A model generated the notes under the pieces. The model was not told the origin of the DNA. It searched no databases and saw nothing but the letters and a program-made list of their open reading frames with translations. Both the position numbers and the translations under genes were made by a program. DNA of 7,471 nt from Pseudomonadota bacterium (lineage in GTDB: Bacteria; Pseudomonadota; Gammaproteobacteria; Burkholderiales; SHXO01). Positions 1-6,352 of the stretch are shown piece by piece (position 1 is the first letter of the stretch; every line of letters starts with the position of its first letter). The DNA lies in assembly GCA_023430065.1 (NCBI GenBank), contig JAEZCG010000035.1:1-7471 (forward strand), written 5' to 3'.

Positions 1-197
1 CGCTCGCCGCGATCGCGGCGATCCTTCGCCGCCTGCGTGCACTCCTTCATGAAGCGTTCGCGATCCCGCCCTTTCAGCCCCTTGTCGTTGGCCAATTGAC
101 CGCAGGTGTCCTTGCCCCGATGGCGGCCCTCTTGATCGTCGGCCGTCGCCGGCATTGCGAGAAACAGTGTCAGGCCCAGCGCCAGTATTCGCAGCAT
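1..197 (-). CDS. PsiF-repeat family small secreted protein (partial, 3' end outside window)
   Basis: The gene runs off the left edge, so only the first 65 codons are visible. The ATG at 197 is preceded by AAGGAAAA at a normal Shine-Dalgarno distance. Residues 1-19 form a clean signal peptide, with a hydrophobic core followed by an MPATA-D cleavage-like site, so the product is probably periplasmic. The mature part holds one copy of a PsiF-type motif at about residues 32-53: a Cys (C32), then an LKG triplet (41-43), an Arg, FM (49-50) and a second Cys (C53). PsiF-type proteins were first noted as phosphate-starvation inducible; their molecular role is unknown. No Pho box was recognised upstream. 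Further repeats may lie outside the window. Family assignment is by motif memory and is fairly firm; function is not established. Confidence 0.75.
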   Translation of the reverse strand, partial: MLRILALGLTLFLAMPATADDQEGRHRGKDTCGQLANDKGLKGRDRERFMKECTQAAKDRRDRGE

Positions 198-225
198 CGA
201 ATTTTCCTTGTCGGTGGTGGCAGTC

Positions 226-250
226 GAGGTTCCAACGCATCGGGAACCTC
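226..250 (-). repeat. 8-bp stem hairpin upstream of the PsiF-type gene
   Basis: GAGGTTCC (226-233) pairs exactly with GGAACCTC (243-250) around a 9-base loop. It ends 28 bases before the start codon at 197 and has no T-run on either side. It could be a 5' untranslated-region structure of the small gene or a weak terminator for the peptidase gene upstream. The inverted repeat is directly visible; the role is a guess. Confidence 0.4.
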
Positions 251-296
251 CGGGGATGACGTGCAACTGGCAAACCGCGTGCACGCCCGGACGCAC

Positions 297-311
297 CCCC
301 GCAAGACGGGG
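297..311 (-). terminator. Possible weak terminator hairpin after the M23 peptidase gene
   Basis: CCCCG (297-301) pairs with CGGGG (307-311) around a 5-base loop, right after the stop codon of the peptidase gene (stop at 314-316 on the minus strand). The stem is short and lacks the U-tract of an intrinsic terminator, so termination here would have to be weak or Rho-assisted. Confidence 0.25.
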
Positions 312-313
312 TT

Positions 314-1684
314 CTACTGCGCCTTCTCCCCGTAAGGCAGCGCGCCGCCGAGCTTGAGCTTGAGGCGGTCGTGGATCCACTTGTCGTCGAACCACTCGAT
401 GGGACTCACCGGCAGGCCGTGAAGCACCACTTCGAAGTGCAGATGATCGCCGCCGGCCAGTCCGCTGGCGCCGCTGCGCCCGATCGCCTGGCCGCGCGTG
501 ACCCGGTCTCCGGCCTTCACGTCGATCGCGGACAGGTGGCCGTAGAGCGTCTGCACGCCGTAGCCGTGATCGATCACCACGCAGTTGCCGTAGATGCCCA
601 GATAGTCCGCGTACACCACGACGCCGTCGTTGGCCGCGGGCACCCTGTCGGCGCGCGTCGAGGCCATATCCAGGCCCAGGTGGTCCTGCCGGTCGACCGT
701 CTGATCGTTGTAGACGTAGGAACGACGGTCGGCGAAGCTCGCCTTGATCGCGGTGTTCACCATCGGCAGGAACGTCTCCCGCCACAGGAACGCGGGCTGG
801 GTGTTGGAGGCGATCTCCTGGCGGAACTCCATGTTCTTCCTGCGCAGGTCGCGGTTGATCTGCAAATAGTTGTCGAGCAGGTTGCCCTTGTCCGCGAGAT
901 CCGGCGACTGCGTCATGATCTCGGTGGTGACCTTCTGCATGAACCCGTCATCCAGCCGGATCGTGTCGGTGCGCAGCGGCTTGGGGAAGAACTTGTCGAT
1001 GAAGCGCGCCTGGGCCTCGTTGCCGGCGGCATCCGACGCGACCAGCACCACGCCGCTGGCGTCGTTCATGTCGTACGGGACGGCGAACAGCGCGAAGCGG
1101 TCCTGGGGACTGCCGCCGGGCAGCGGATAGCCGGGAAAGAATCGATCGCCGGCGCGCACACCGTCGCGCGTGGCGCTCTCGCCCACCCGGTAGACCACCG
1201 CCTCGGAGCCGCCCTGCGCGACGTAAGTGAAGGTGGACATCACCTGCAGCGTGGGCGGCACCAGGCGCACCGGCAACTCCAACTGCTTCACCGCCGGCTC
1301 GCCCGACCAGAACATGCCCGCCGCCCGCTCTGCGGTGACGCGGATCGTGGCATTGCCCGGCTTCAGATCCTTGATCGCGTCCTTGCCGACGTCGAAACGC
1401 AGCTCCGACTGCGGCGTCCCGGATTGCCACACCGCCCATGCGGGTGACGGCTCCCCGGCGACCTCGGACAGCTTCTGCACGGACTCGCCCTGCACCAGCT
1501 CGACGATCACATCGCCCACGCCGCGCGTGGGTTCGGCGACCGTCACGGTGACCGGGGTCCTGCGGCCGATCATCTCCGCGGCAGGCGTGATCGCGATCTC
1601 GGGCGGCGGGCCGACACGGAAGCCGAGATAGGCAACGATGCCGAAGACGGCGACGACGAGCAGCAGCGCAATCAGCTTACGCAT
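314..1684 (-). CDS. Membrane-anchored M23 family metallopeptidase (LytM/peptidoglycan endopeptidase type)
   Basis: The 456-residue product has an N-terminal membrane segment (about residues 4-21) preceded by a short basic tail, so most of it should face the periplasm. Residues 30-230 are beta-rich and Ig-like in character. The C-terminal M23 domain (about 330-435) has all expected zinc and catalytic positions: HLGLD (H335, D339), the YGH histidine (H383) and HLHFE (H414, H416). By family, it would be a zinc endopeptidase cutting peptidoglycan cross-bridges, or a regulator of such enzymes; with the full motif set, catalysis is likely. The reading frame stays open to 1909, but that extension would run into tRNA-Val. 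The Met at 1684 starts an obvious membrane anchor and has a modest GAAGAG ribosome site about 9 bases upstream, so I chose it. It appears to be a single gene with its own promoter. The exact substrate is unknown. Confidence 0.9.
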   Translation of the reverse strand: MRKLIALLLVVAVFGIVAYLGFRVGPPPEIAITPAAEMIGRRTPVTVTVAEPTRGVGDVIVELVQGESVQKLSEVAGEPSPAWAVWQSGTPQSELRFDVGKDAIKDLKPGNATIRVTAERAAGMFWSGEPAVKQLELPVRLVPPTLQVMSTFTYVAQGGSEAVVYRVGESATRDGVRAGDRFFPGYPLPGGSPQDRFALFAVPYDMNDASGVVLVASDAAGNEAQARFIDKFFPKPLRTDTIRLDDGFMQKVTTEIMTQSPDLADKGNLLDNYLQINRDLRRKNMEFRQEIASNTQPAFLWRETFLPMVNTAIKASFADRRSYVYNDQTVDRQDHLGLDMASTRADRVPAANDGVVVYADYLGIYGNCVVIDHGYGVQTLYGHLSAIDVKAGDRVTRGQAIGRSGASGLAGGDHLHFEVVLHGLPVSPIEWFDDKWIHDRLKLKLGGALPYGEKAQ

Positions 1685-1720
1685 CCAGTGGACTCTTCGG
1701 TGGGGTTGGACAAGGCCGGC

Positions 1721-1749
1721 ACTATAGCGAAGGCGCCCACGAGGGGAAA
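1721..1749 (-). promoter_or_regulatory. Candidate sigma70 promoter of the M23 peptidase gene
   Basis: Read on the minus strand, TTTCCC (1744-1749) and TATAGT (1721-1726) are separated by 17 bases, and the -10 lies about 37 bases before the start codon at 1684. The -10 is good and the -35 is poor. It lies downstream of tRNA-Val, so the peptidase gene need not depend on tRNA read-through. Confidence 0.4.
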
Positions 1750-1882
1750 TAGCTGCGGCGCGCGCTGTTGTGGATATGCCGACAGCTCCCCGTACCGGCA
1801 GCAGCGTCCGGGTCGTGTCGAACCGCAACACGTTCGGACAACGAATGCAGCGGTCGGACGAATGGATGCGAGAAAGGGATGC

Positions 1883-1957
1883 TGGTGGGCGGTAGTGGGA
1901 TCGAACCACTGACTTCCACCGTGTGAAGGTGGCACTCTACCGCTGAGTTAACCGCCC
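1883..1957 (-). tRNA. tRNA-Val (anticodon CAC)
   Basis: The minus strand folds into a complete cloverleaf. The acceptor GGGCGGT pairs with ACCGCCC, the D stem is ACTC/GAGT, and the anticodon stem CCACC/GGTGG carries the loop TTCACAC. The T arm is AGTGG-TTCGATC-CCACT, the discriminator is A, and CCA is encoded (1883-1885). Anticodon CAC reads the GUG valine codon, which is common in a GC-rich genome. It is divergent from gltX. Confidence 0.96.
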
Positions 1958-1999
1958 AGTGCGGCCCGCGAGAAGCCCCGGCCGCGAAAGCAGGGCGCA

Positions 2000-2029
2000 A
2001 TTATAGGGAAAACCGCCCTGCCCCCGCAA
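2000..2029 (-). promoter_or_regulatory. Promoter of tRNA-Val
   Basis: On the minus strand TTGCGG (2024-2029) is followed after 18 bases by a perfect TATAAT (2000-2005), then a GC-rich TGCGCCC discriminator. A GC-rich discriminator is typical of stable-RNA promoters under stringent control (family knowledge). The -10 is flanked by an inverted repeat, CAGGGCG (1991-1997) and CGCCCTG (2014-2020). Confidence 0.7.
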
Positions 2030-2071
2030 CGTCGGCAGACGACCGTGGCAGGAGGGCGCGGGTCGATGGGC

Positions 2072-2077
2072 TAGAAT
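2072..2077 (+). promoter_or_regulatory. gltX: Candidate -10 box of gltX
   Basis: TAGAAT followed by CGCGCCC lies 40 bases before the gltX start, predicting a leader of about 30-35 bases. No good -35 box is visible at 16-18 bases upstream. The site is divergent from the tRNA-Val promoter, about 70 bases away. Confidence 0.4.
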
Positions 2078-2117
2078 CGCGCCCTTCCCCATCGAGTTCT
2101 CCCACCCCGATTTCGCC

Positions 2118-3518
2118 ATGGTCCGCACCCGCTTTGCACCCTCCCCGACCGGCTACCTCCACCTGGGTGGCGCCCGCACCGCGCTGTTCTCCTGGGCCTA
2201 CGCGCGCAAGCACGGAGGCAGGTTCATCCTGCGCATCGAGGATACCGACCGCGAACGCTCCACCCAGGCTTCCACCCAGGCGATCTTGGACGCGATGGAC
2301 TGGCTGGGTCTGGACTACGACGAAGGGCCGTTCTACCAGATGCAGCGGCTGGACCGGTACCGGGAGATCGCCGAGCAGCTCATTCGGGACGGGAAGGCCT
2401 ACTACTGCTACGCCAGCAAGGAAGAACTCGACGCCATGCGCGAGGCGCAACGTGCACGCGGCGACAAACCGCGCTACGACGGCCGCTGGCGCCCGGAGAA
2501 CGCGCGCGATAAAACGCCCCCGGCCGGCGTGGAGCCGGTCGTCCGCTTCCGCAATCCCGATGAGGGCGAGGTGGTAATCGACGACCTCGTCAAGGGGACG
2601 GTGATCGTGGGCAATGCCGAACTGGACGATCTCGTCATCCTGCGCGCGGACGGGGTGCCGACGTACAACTTCGGAGTCGTGGTGGACGATCTCGACATGA
2701 ACATCACCCACGTGATTCGCGGAGATGATCACGTCAACAACACTCCGCGCCAGATCAACATCTTCAAGGCCCTCGGCGCGTCGCTGCCGAAGTTCGCGCA
2801 CGTGCCGATGATTCTCGGCGCGGACGGCGAGCGGCTCTCGAAGCGGCACGGTGCGGTGAGCGTGATGCAATACTTCGACGACGGCTACCTGCCCGAGGCG
2901 ATGCTGAACTACCTGGCACGCCTGGGCTGGTCCCACGGCGACGACGAGGTGTTCTCCAAGGACCAGCTGGTGGAGTGGTTCGAACTGGACCACATCAGCA
3001 AGTCCGCCGCACGCTTCGATCCCCAGAAGCTGCTGTGGCTCAATGCGCACTACCTGAAGGCCGGCGACGACGCCCGGCTCGCCGAGCTCGTCCGTCCCTT
3101 CCTGGAAAAGGATGGATGCGATCCGGCGAACGGTCCGGCGTTGCCCTCCGTGGTCGGCCTGCTGAAGGAGCGGGTGAGCACGATCGAGGAACTGGGCGAT
3201 GCCGCGGTGTACTTCTACCGCCGCCTGCACCCGAGCGCGGAGCTGCGCGCGCAGCACTATGCCGCCGAGTCGATCGCTGCGCTCGGCACGCTGGCCGACG
3301 CGCTGCAGCGCATCGACTGGAACAAGGCCGCCATCTCGGGCGCGATGAAAGCCGCCGCCGCAGCCCACCAGATCAAGATGCCGAAAGTGGCGATGCCGCT
3401 GCGCGTGATGGTGACCGGCGAGAGTCAGACCCCGTCCATCGACGCCGTCCTGGAACTGCTCGGGCGCGACGAGAGCCTGCGCCGGATTCGCGAGGAACTC
3501 GCCCAGGCCGCCTCCTGA
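2118..3518 (+). CDS. gltX: Glutamyl-tRNA synthetase (GluRS)
   Basis: This cytoplasmic class I aminoacyl-tRNA synthetase joins glutamate to tRNA-Glu using ATP. The 466-residue length is normal for bacterial GluRS. The Rossmann catalytic half has the HIGH-type motif HLGG (residues 15-18, within [14 protein letters not shown]), the conserved IEDTDRERS stretch (40-48), [16 protein letters not shown] (199-214) and the KMSKS-type LSKRHG (240-245). The C-terminal half is the all-helical anticodon-binding region. The zinc-knuckle positions seen in E. coli are incomplete: C97 is kept, but the next position is A99 and the later one W124, so a zinc-free insert is likely. The start at 2118 gives the standard N-terminus [10 protein letters not shown]; no clear Shine-Dalgarno precedes it. 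It lies between a divergent tRNA-Val and co-oriented tRNA-Ala and tRNA-Glu genes, next to its own substrate tRNA. Whether it also charges tRNA-Gln cannot be decided here. Confidence 0.97.
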   Translation: MVRTRFAPSPTGYLHLGGARTALFSWAYARKHGGRFILRIEDTDRERSTQASTQAILDAMDWLGLDYDEGPFYQMQRLDRYREIAEQLIRDGKAYYCYASKEELDAMREAQRARGDKPRYDGRWRPENARDKTPPAGVEPVVRFRNPDEGEVVIDDLVKGTVIVGNAELDDLVILRADGVPTYNFGVVVDDLDMNITHVIRGDDHVNNTPRQINIFKALGASLPKFAHVPMILGADGERLSKRHGAVSVMQYFDDGYLPEAMLNYLARLGWSHGDDEVFSKDQLVEWFELDHISKSAARFDPQKLLWLNAHYLKAGDDARLAELVRPFLEKDGCDPANGPALPSVVGLLKERVSTIEELGDAAVYFYRRLHPSAELRAQHYAAESIAALGTLADALQRIDWNKAAISGAMKAAAAAHQIKMPKVAMPLRVMVTGESQTPSIDAVLELLGRDESLRRIREELAQAAS

Positions 3519-3526
3519 AACAGCGG

Positions 3527-3556
3527 TTTACACTGGCCCGGCGGACTGGCTATAAT
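3527..3556 (+). promoter_or_regulatory. Strong promoter of the tRNA-Ala/tRNA-Glu operon
   Basis: TTTACA (3527-3532) and a perfect TATAAT (3551-3556) are separated by 18 bases and followed by a GCGCGCC discriminator. The -35 begins 9 bases after the gltX stop codon, so the tRNA pair can be transcribed independently of gltX. The discriminator suggests growth-rate and ppGpp control, by analogy with other stable-RNA promoters. Confidence 0.8.
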
Positions 3557-3570
3557 GCGCGCCTTCTGTT

Positions 3571-3646
<76 letters not shown>

Positions 3647-3653
3647 ACCGAAA

Positions 3654-3729
3654 GTCCCCATCGTCTAGAGGCCTAGGACATCGCCCTTTCACGGCGGTAA
3701 CCGGGGTTCGAATCCCCGTGGGGACGCCA
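3654..3729 (+). tRNA. tRNA-Glu (anticodon TTC)
   Basis: This is a 76-base cloverleaf with an encoded CCA, starting 7 bases after tRNA-Ala. The acceptor GTCCCCA pairs with TGGGGAC, the anticodon loop is CTTTCAC (anticodon TTC, reads GAA/GAG), the T loop is TTCGAAT and the discriminator G. Its sequence is close to the well-known enterobacterial tRNA-Glu. It is the substrate of the GluRS encoded just upstream. Its 3' end marks the change to less GC-rich DNA and could be an integration site. Confidence 0.97.
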
Positions 3730-3758
3730 GCGCAGCAGTAAGTCCCTCACTGCGCTGG
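3727..3758 (+). terminator. Hairpin after tRNA-Glu, possible terminator
   Basis: CCAGCGCAG (3727-3735), which begins with the tRNA CCA end, pairs perfectly with CTGCGCTGG (3750-3758) around a 14-base loop. No T-run follows, so it may act as a processing or Rho-assisted end rather than a canonical intrinsic terminator. Confidence 0.4.
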
Positions 3759-3792
3759 GAAAGCCTCTCTATCAAGATCTTCCCGATGCTCG

Positions 3793-3815
3793 ACCGGTAC
3801 ACCACACCGGTACAC
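3793..3815. repeat. Direct repeat of ACCGGTACAC, two copies
   Basis: Two exact copies of the 10-mer ACCGGTACAC (3793-3802 and 3806-3815) are separated by three bases, giving a 13-base period. Each contains the palindrome ACCGGT. It could be a protein-binding site or chance. No other copies were noticed in the window. Confidence 0.5.
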
Positions 3816-3896
3816 TGGAGCATGGAAGACGAAACATCCCCGCCTGCAGCGTCTCTTAGCGCCTGCTGGTTCCGCTTCGAGAACCTGGATAGTGCG

Positions 3897-3977
3897 CTAG
3901 CCAGTCTCGGCATTGCCGTTCAGTTTTGCGATCCCCTGCTCGCTCAGGCGCACCCTGCGCATGAGGCACGAGTGCAC
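3897..3977 (-). pseudogene. 26-codon stub with a strong ribosome site, probable gene remnant
   Basis: On the minus strand a near-perfect Shine-Dalgarno AAGGAGG (3983-3989) sits 5 bases before a GTG at 3977. The frame reads RRVRLSEQGIAKLNGNAETG at its end and then stops at TAG (3897-3899). An overlapping ATG at 3979 gives only 11 codons. After the stop, protein-like text continues in other frames, for example RFSKRNQQALRDAAGG in the frame that opens at 3913. This suggests a small gene broken by indels. I do not recognise the family. It could instead be a genuine tiny gene. Confidence 0.3.
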
Positions 3978-4058
3978 ATCGACCTCCTTCTCTGTGCGCA
4001 TTCTTCCGCTTTGTCAGGTCTTCGACTGACCTCGCTTCGAAGGACGCCTGCCGAGCCC

Positions 4059-5264
4059 TCAATCGTTTTCGATATTCGCCGGAGCGTGGATCGTCGCAGG
4101 TAACCGCACGGTGAAGGTGCTTCCCGAATTCCCCTCGGCATTGCTCGTCACAGTCAATGTCCCGCCGTGCAGAGTTACGAGGCGCATCGCAACGTGCAGC
4201 CCGATTCCCAATCCCCCGTTCGCACCGTGCTTGTGGTCGTGCCCTTGCACGAAGAGGTCGAAGACACGAGACTGAATCTCGGCAGGAATGCCTGGACCGT
4301 CATCGCTGACGGCGATCATCACCTCTCCTCCCTCGAAGCGGGCACGCACCGCAATGTGCCCTCCTGGGGGAGTGAACTTGCAGGCGTTGGTCAGAAGGTT
4401 GGTCAATACCTGAGTAAGTCGTGTGAAGTCGCCTATGACGTCGGTAGAGGAGGCGTCCGTGGATTCAACGATCAGCTGATGTCTCTTCGCGTCGATGTTG
4501 GGACGACATGCTTCGACTGCATGCTGCAGGAGAGCCGAAACCGCCACAGGTTCCTTTTGCAACATGATGGTCCCTTGCGCGATCCGGCCGAGGTCGAGAA
4601 GATCATCTACGAGCCGAACGATGTGTACGAGCTGCCGCTCCATTCGGTCTCTGGTTTCATGAAACTCGGTCGACCCCTCCCGAACCATGCCCAGGGATGC
4701 AAGCCCCGTGCGAAGCACTCCCAGCGGGTTGCGCAACTCATGCGCGAGCGTTGCGAGGAACTCATCCTTTCGACGGTCTGCCTCCTCTAGCTCCCGAGCT
4801 TTCTCGGCCAATTGAACCTGCAGCGTCTGCTCCCGCCTCAGATGTTCCTCAGCAGTCTCACGTAGATGCCCAAGGGTTCGCCCAAGCAACACACACAGCG
4901 TTCCTGCCACGAAGTACACAAGCAGTCCCCAAGCGGCGTGCGCCGAGAGGTCGAAGGACGCAACGGGATCAAGAATGAAGTACTGCACGCCGATGCCACC
5001 ACTGACAAGCGCGGCGATTGAAGGCCAGATGCCTGCATACCATCCAAGGAACCCCAGGGTGATGAAGAGGGTGATGTACGGAACGTTTCCGGAACCGACG
5101 AGAGGATCGAGGGCGATCCGCACCAAGACTGCGGCTGCCGCCGCAAGAAGTGCGACCGGAACGCGCACCAGCACTGGCTGCGATGCGGGAGACCACGCGG
5201 GCAGTTTCGAGAGCGGCATGGGGGTGCTCGGGAAGGGCAACTGGTCAGTCGCGGACGCAAGCAT
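4059..5264 (-). CDS. Orphan sensor histidine kinase with KdpD-like DUF4118 membrane domain
   Basis: The 401-residue product has a cytoplasmic N-terminal tail, then several hydrophobic segments (about residues 33-130) with the DUF4118 pattern: a LDPL...Y turn, a WYAGIWPS segment and YFILDP. A coiled-coil linker follows (about 131-168). The HisKA domain carries the phospho-acceptor H175 in AHELRNP. The HATPase domain has the N box (N289, N293 in TNLLTNACKF), DDGPGIP (321-327), FDLF (335-338) and GGLGIGL (350-356). All catalytic motifs are present, so autophosphorylation is expected. No periplasmic or PAS sensor domain is seen and no response regulator lies in the window. The start is uncertain: at 5264 a GAAGG lies only one base from the ATG, too close for a normal ribosome site, and the Met at 5219 has none. 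It follows the unknown 306-residue gene by 108 bases on the same strand, so co-transcription is possible but not shown. Confidence 0.92.
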   Translation of the reverse strand: MLASATDQLPFPSTPMPLSKLPAWSPASQPVLVRVPVALLAAAAAVLVRIALDPLVGSGNVPYITLFITLGFLGWYAGIWPSIAALVSGGIGVQYFILDPVASFDLSAHAAWGLLVYFVAGTLCVLLGRTLGHLRETAEEHLRREQTLQVQLAEKARELEEADRRKDEFLATLAHELRNPLGVLRTGLASLGMVREGSTEFHETRDRMERQLVHIVRLVDDLLDLGRIAQGTIMLQKEPVAVSALLQHAVEACRPNIDAKRHQLIVESTDASSTDVIGDFTRLTQVLTNLLTNACKFTPPGGHIAVRARFEGGEVMIAVSDDGPGIPAEIQSRVFDLFVQGHDHKHGANGGLGIGLHVAMRLVTLHGGTLTVTSNAEGNSGSTFTVRLPATIHAPANIEND

Positions 5265-5271
5265 ACCTTCA

Positions 5272-5285
5272 CCCGAGGACTCGGG
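5272..5285 (-). promoter_or_regulatory. Small hairpin just before the kinase start
   Basis: CCCGAG (5272-5277) and CTCGGG (5280-5285) form a compact inverted repeat 7 bases upstream of the ATG at 5264, next to the GAAGG that would serve as ribosome site. It could damp translation or be an operator half; the evidence is only the symmetry. Confidence 0.25.
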
Positions 5286-5372
5286 CTTGGCCGTTCTAGG
5301 TCAAACTGCGGGAAGTCGCGTTCGACCCACTCCTTGCGTGGCGCATGGGTTCCAGCACTGCGCAAGCGATCC

Positions 5373-6293
5373 TCAGTATCGAGCCAGAATCTCTGCTCTG
5401 GGCCAGACCATGAGATAGATCGTTGGTACATACGCGCCGCTTTCGAACAGATGTCGTCGCCTGACCGAACGTACGAACGCATCGGATTTCGGGCCCTCAG
5501 ATGCGATCTTCATGAAGCGTGCGCCGTGCTTTGCAGGCTCTTCGTAGAGGTATGCCAACTTAGGGCTGATCTCACGGACTCGGGGATCGTAGTACCAGCT
5601 CGCACCAATCAGGCCTTTGCTTTCCGGCCACATCCGAAGAAGTTCAGCGACCATCCGGTAGCATCGCTGCCGCCCCTCCACATTGAACTCATCTAGCATT
5701 GCCAGGTGCACGTGATTCTCCAGAAATGGGCGAAATCCACCGTGTGAACCGAAGAACGCAAGCAATTTCGGCAGCCTTGACCAGGGCTGCGCGAATACAG
5801 CGCGGCGGGGCACCCCCGAATAGCGATAGATGAGATGCGAAACGCAGGGAATCATGCGGCCGCGTGCAATCGCCAAATCCTTGAGATAACGGTCGTCCTC
5901 CGGCGAAGCCGGGAGCGTGGCGTCCACGCACTGCCTGAGCATTCGACGGAAGACCTTCTCAATCTCATCGATGAATGCAGAGGGCAGGCTCAGAGCAGAT
6001 ACTGTCTGAGAATACTGTGCGATGAAGTACTGCAATAGCAATCGCAGATAATCGGCGAACCCGTTCTCGCCAATTTCTCCCCTCACACTGAACCACTTCT
6101 GCATCACTGTGGGAGGGATATAGCGATAGCCGAGCCATGGATCTGTCGCATCCAATGCTTTCGCGACCTCCTGAATCGGAGCATTCGTGCACGCCTGGCC
6201 AAGATCCTTCGTTCGTTCCCAGCACGCGCTTCTGGCGGCTTCGATGCACTCAGCGATGGAACTCCAGGAATGCGTCAATCGCTTATCCATCAT
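5373..6293 (-). CDS. Uncharacterised 306-residue protein encoded next to an ATP-grasp ligase
   Basis: I do not recognise a named family. The protein is soluble-looking: no signal peptide and no clear membrane helix. The N-terminal half (1-150) is mostly helical in character. The C-terminal half has dense, conserved-looking stretches: FFGSHGGFRPF (180-190), HVHLAMLDEFN (194-204), with an HxH pair (H194, H196) and acidic D201/E202, then LLRMWPESKGLIGASWYYDP (218-237), ISPKLAYL (242-249) and TIYLMVWPR (291-299). The HxH...DE arrangement could bind a metal or be catalytic, but this is inference. The start is the first of two adjacent ATGs (6293 and 6290), with a weak AGG upstream. It lies 59 bases downstream of the ATP-grasp gene on the same strand, so the two are probably co-transcribed. 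Base composition is less GC-rich than the left half of the window. Confidence 0.85.
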   Translation of the reverse strand: MMDKRLTHSWSSIAECIEAARSACWERTKDLGQACTNAPIQEVAKALDATDPWLGYRYIPPTVMQKWFSVRGEIGENGFADYLRLLLQYFIAQYSQTVSALSLPSAFIDEIEKVFRRMLRQCVDATLPASPEDDRYLKDLAIARGRMIPCVSHLIYRYSGVPRRAVFAQPWSRLPKLLAFFGSHGGFRPFLENHVHLAMLDEFNVEGRQRCYRMVAELLRMWPESKGLIGASWYYDPRVREISPKLAYLYEEPAKHGARFMKIASEGPKSDAFVRSVRRRHLFESGAYVPTIYLMVWPRAEILARY

Positions 6294-6352
6294 TAGGAAC
6301 CTAATCGTGAGAGTCTCGTCTCAGAGGCCCGATTGCTTCCCTGATCGAACGT

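Larger units (their letters stand above)
3759..4058. other. 300-base gap without an intact gene
   Basis: Open frames on both strands are short, overlap each other and start without ribosome sites; one covers tRNA-Glu. Visible contents are a direct repeat (3793-3815), a minus-strand gene stub with a strong ribosome site (3897-3977), and a small imperfect hairpin GTCAG/CTGAC (4014-4031) just beyond the kinase stop codon that could help end its transcript. It reads as an eroded junction. Confidence 0.5.

Noticed and set aside
371..1447. 358-codon open frame opposite the M23 peptidase gene
   Set aside because: Antisense shadow caused by GC-rich codon use: low-complexity His/Arg/Val-rich translation, no ribosome site, and the minus strand has a full catalytic motif set.
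1685..1909. N-terminal extension of the M23 peptidase frame to 1909
   Set aside because: It overlaps tRNA-Val and the probable promoter; the Met at 1684 begins a proper membrane anchor.
2001..3368. 455-codon open frame opposite gltX
   Set aside because: Antisense shadow of a clearly identified synthetase gene; it also runs over the tRNA-Val promoter.
3707..3729. Search for an att duplicate of the tRNA-Glu 3' end further right
   Set aside because: No second copy was seen in the window by eye; an island end, if any, lies outside.
3689..3913. 74-codon minus-strand frame across tRNA-Glu
   Set aside because: Its end (SPRGFEPRLPP) is the typical false translation of a tRNA gene. Only its first part may hold a remnant of a broken gene.
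3786..4103. 105-codon plus-strand frame after the tRNA pair
   Set aside because: No ribosome site, no recognisable features, and it runs antisense into the end of the kinase gene.
4838..5482. 214-codon minus-strand frame overlapping the kinase N-terminus and the end of the unknown gene
   Set aside because: Overlaps two better-supported genes in another frame, and its translation is Ser/Arg/Pro-rich as expected of a frame shadow.
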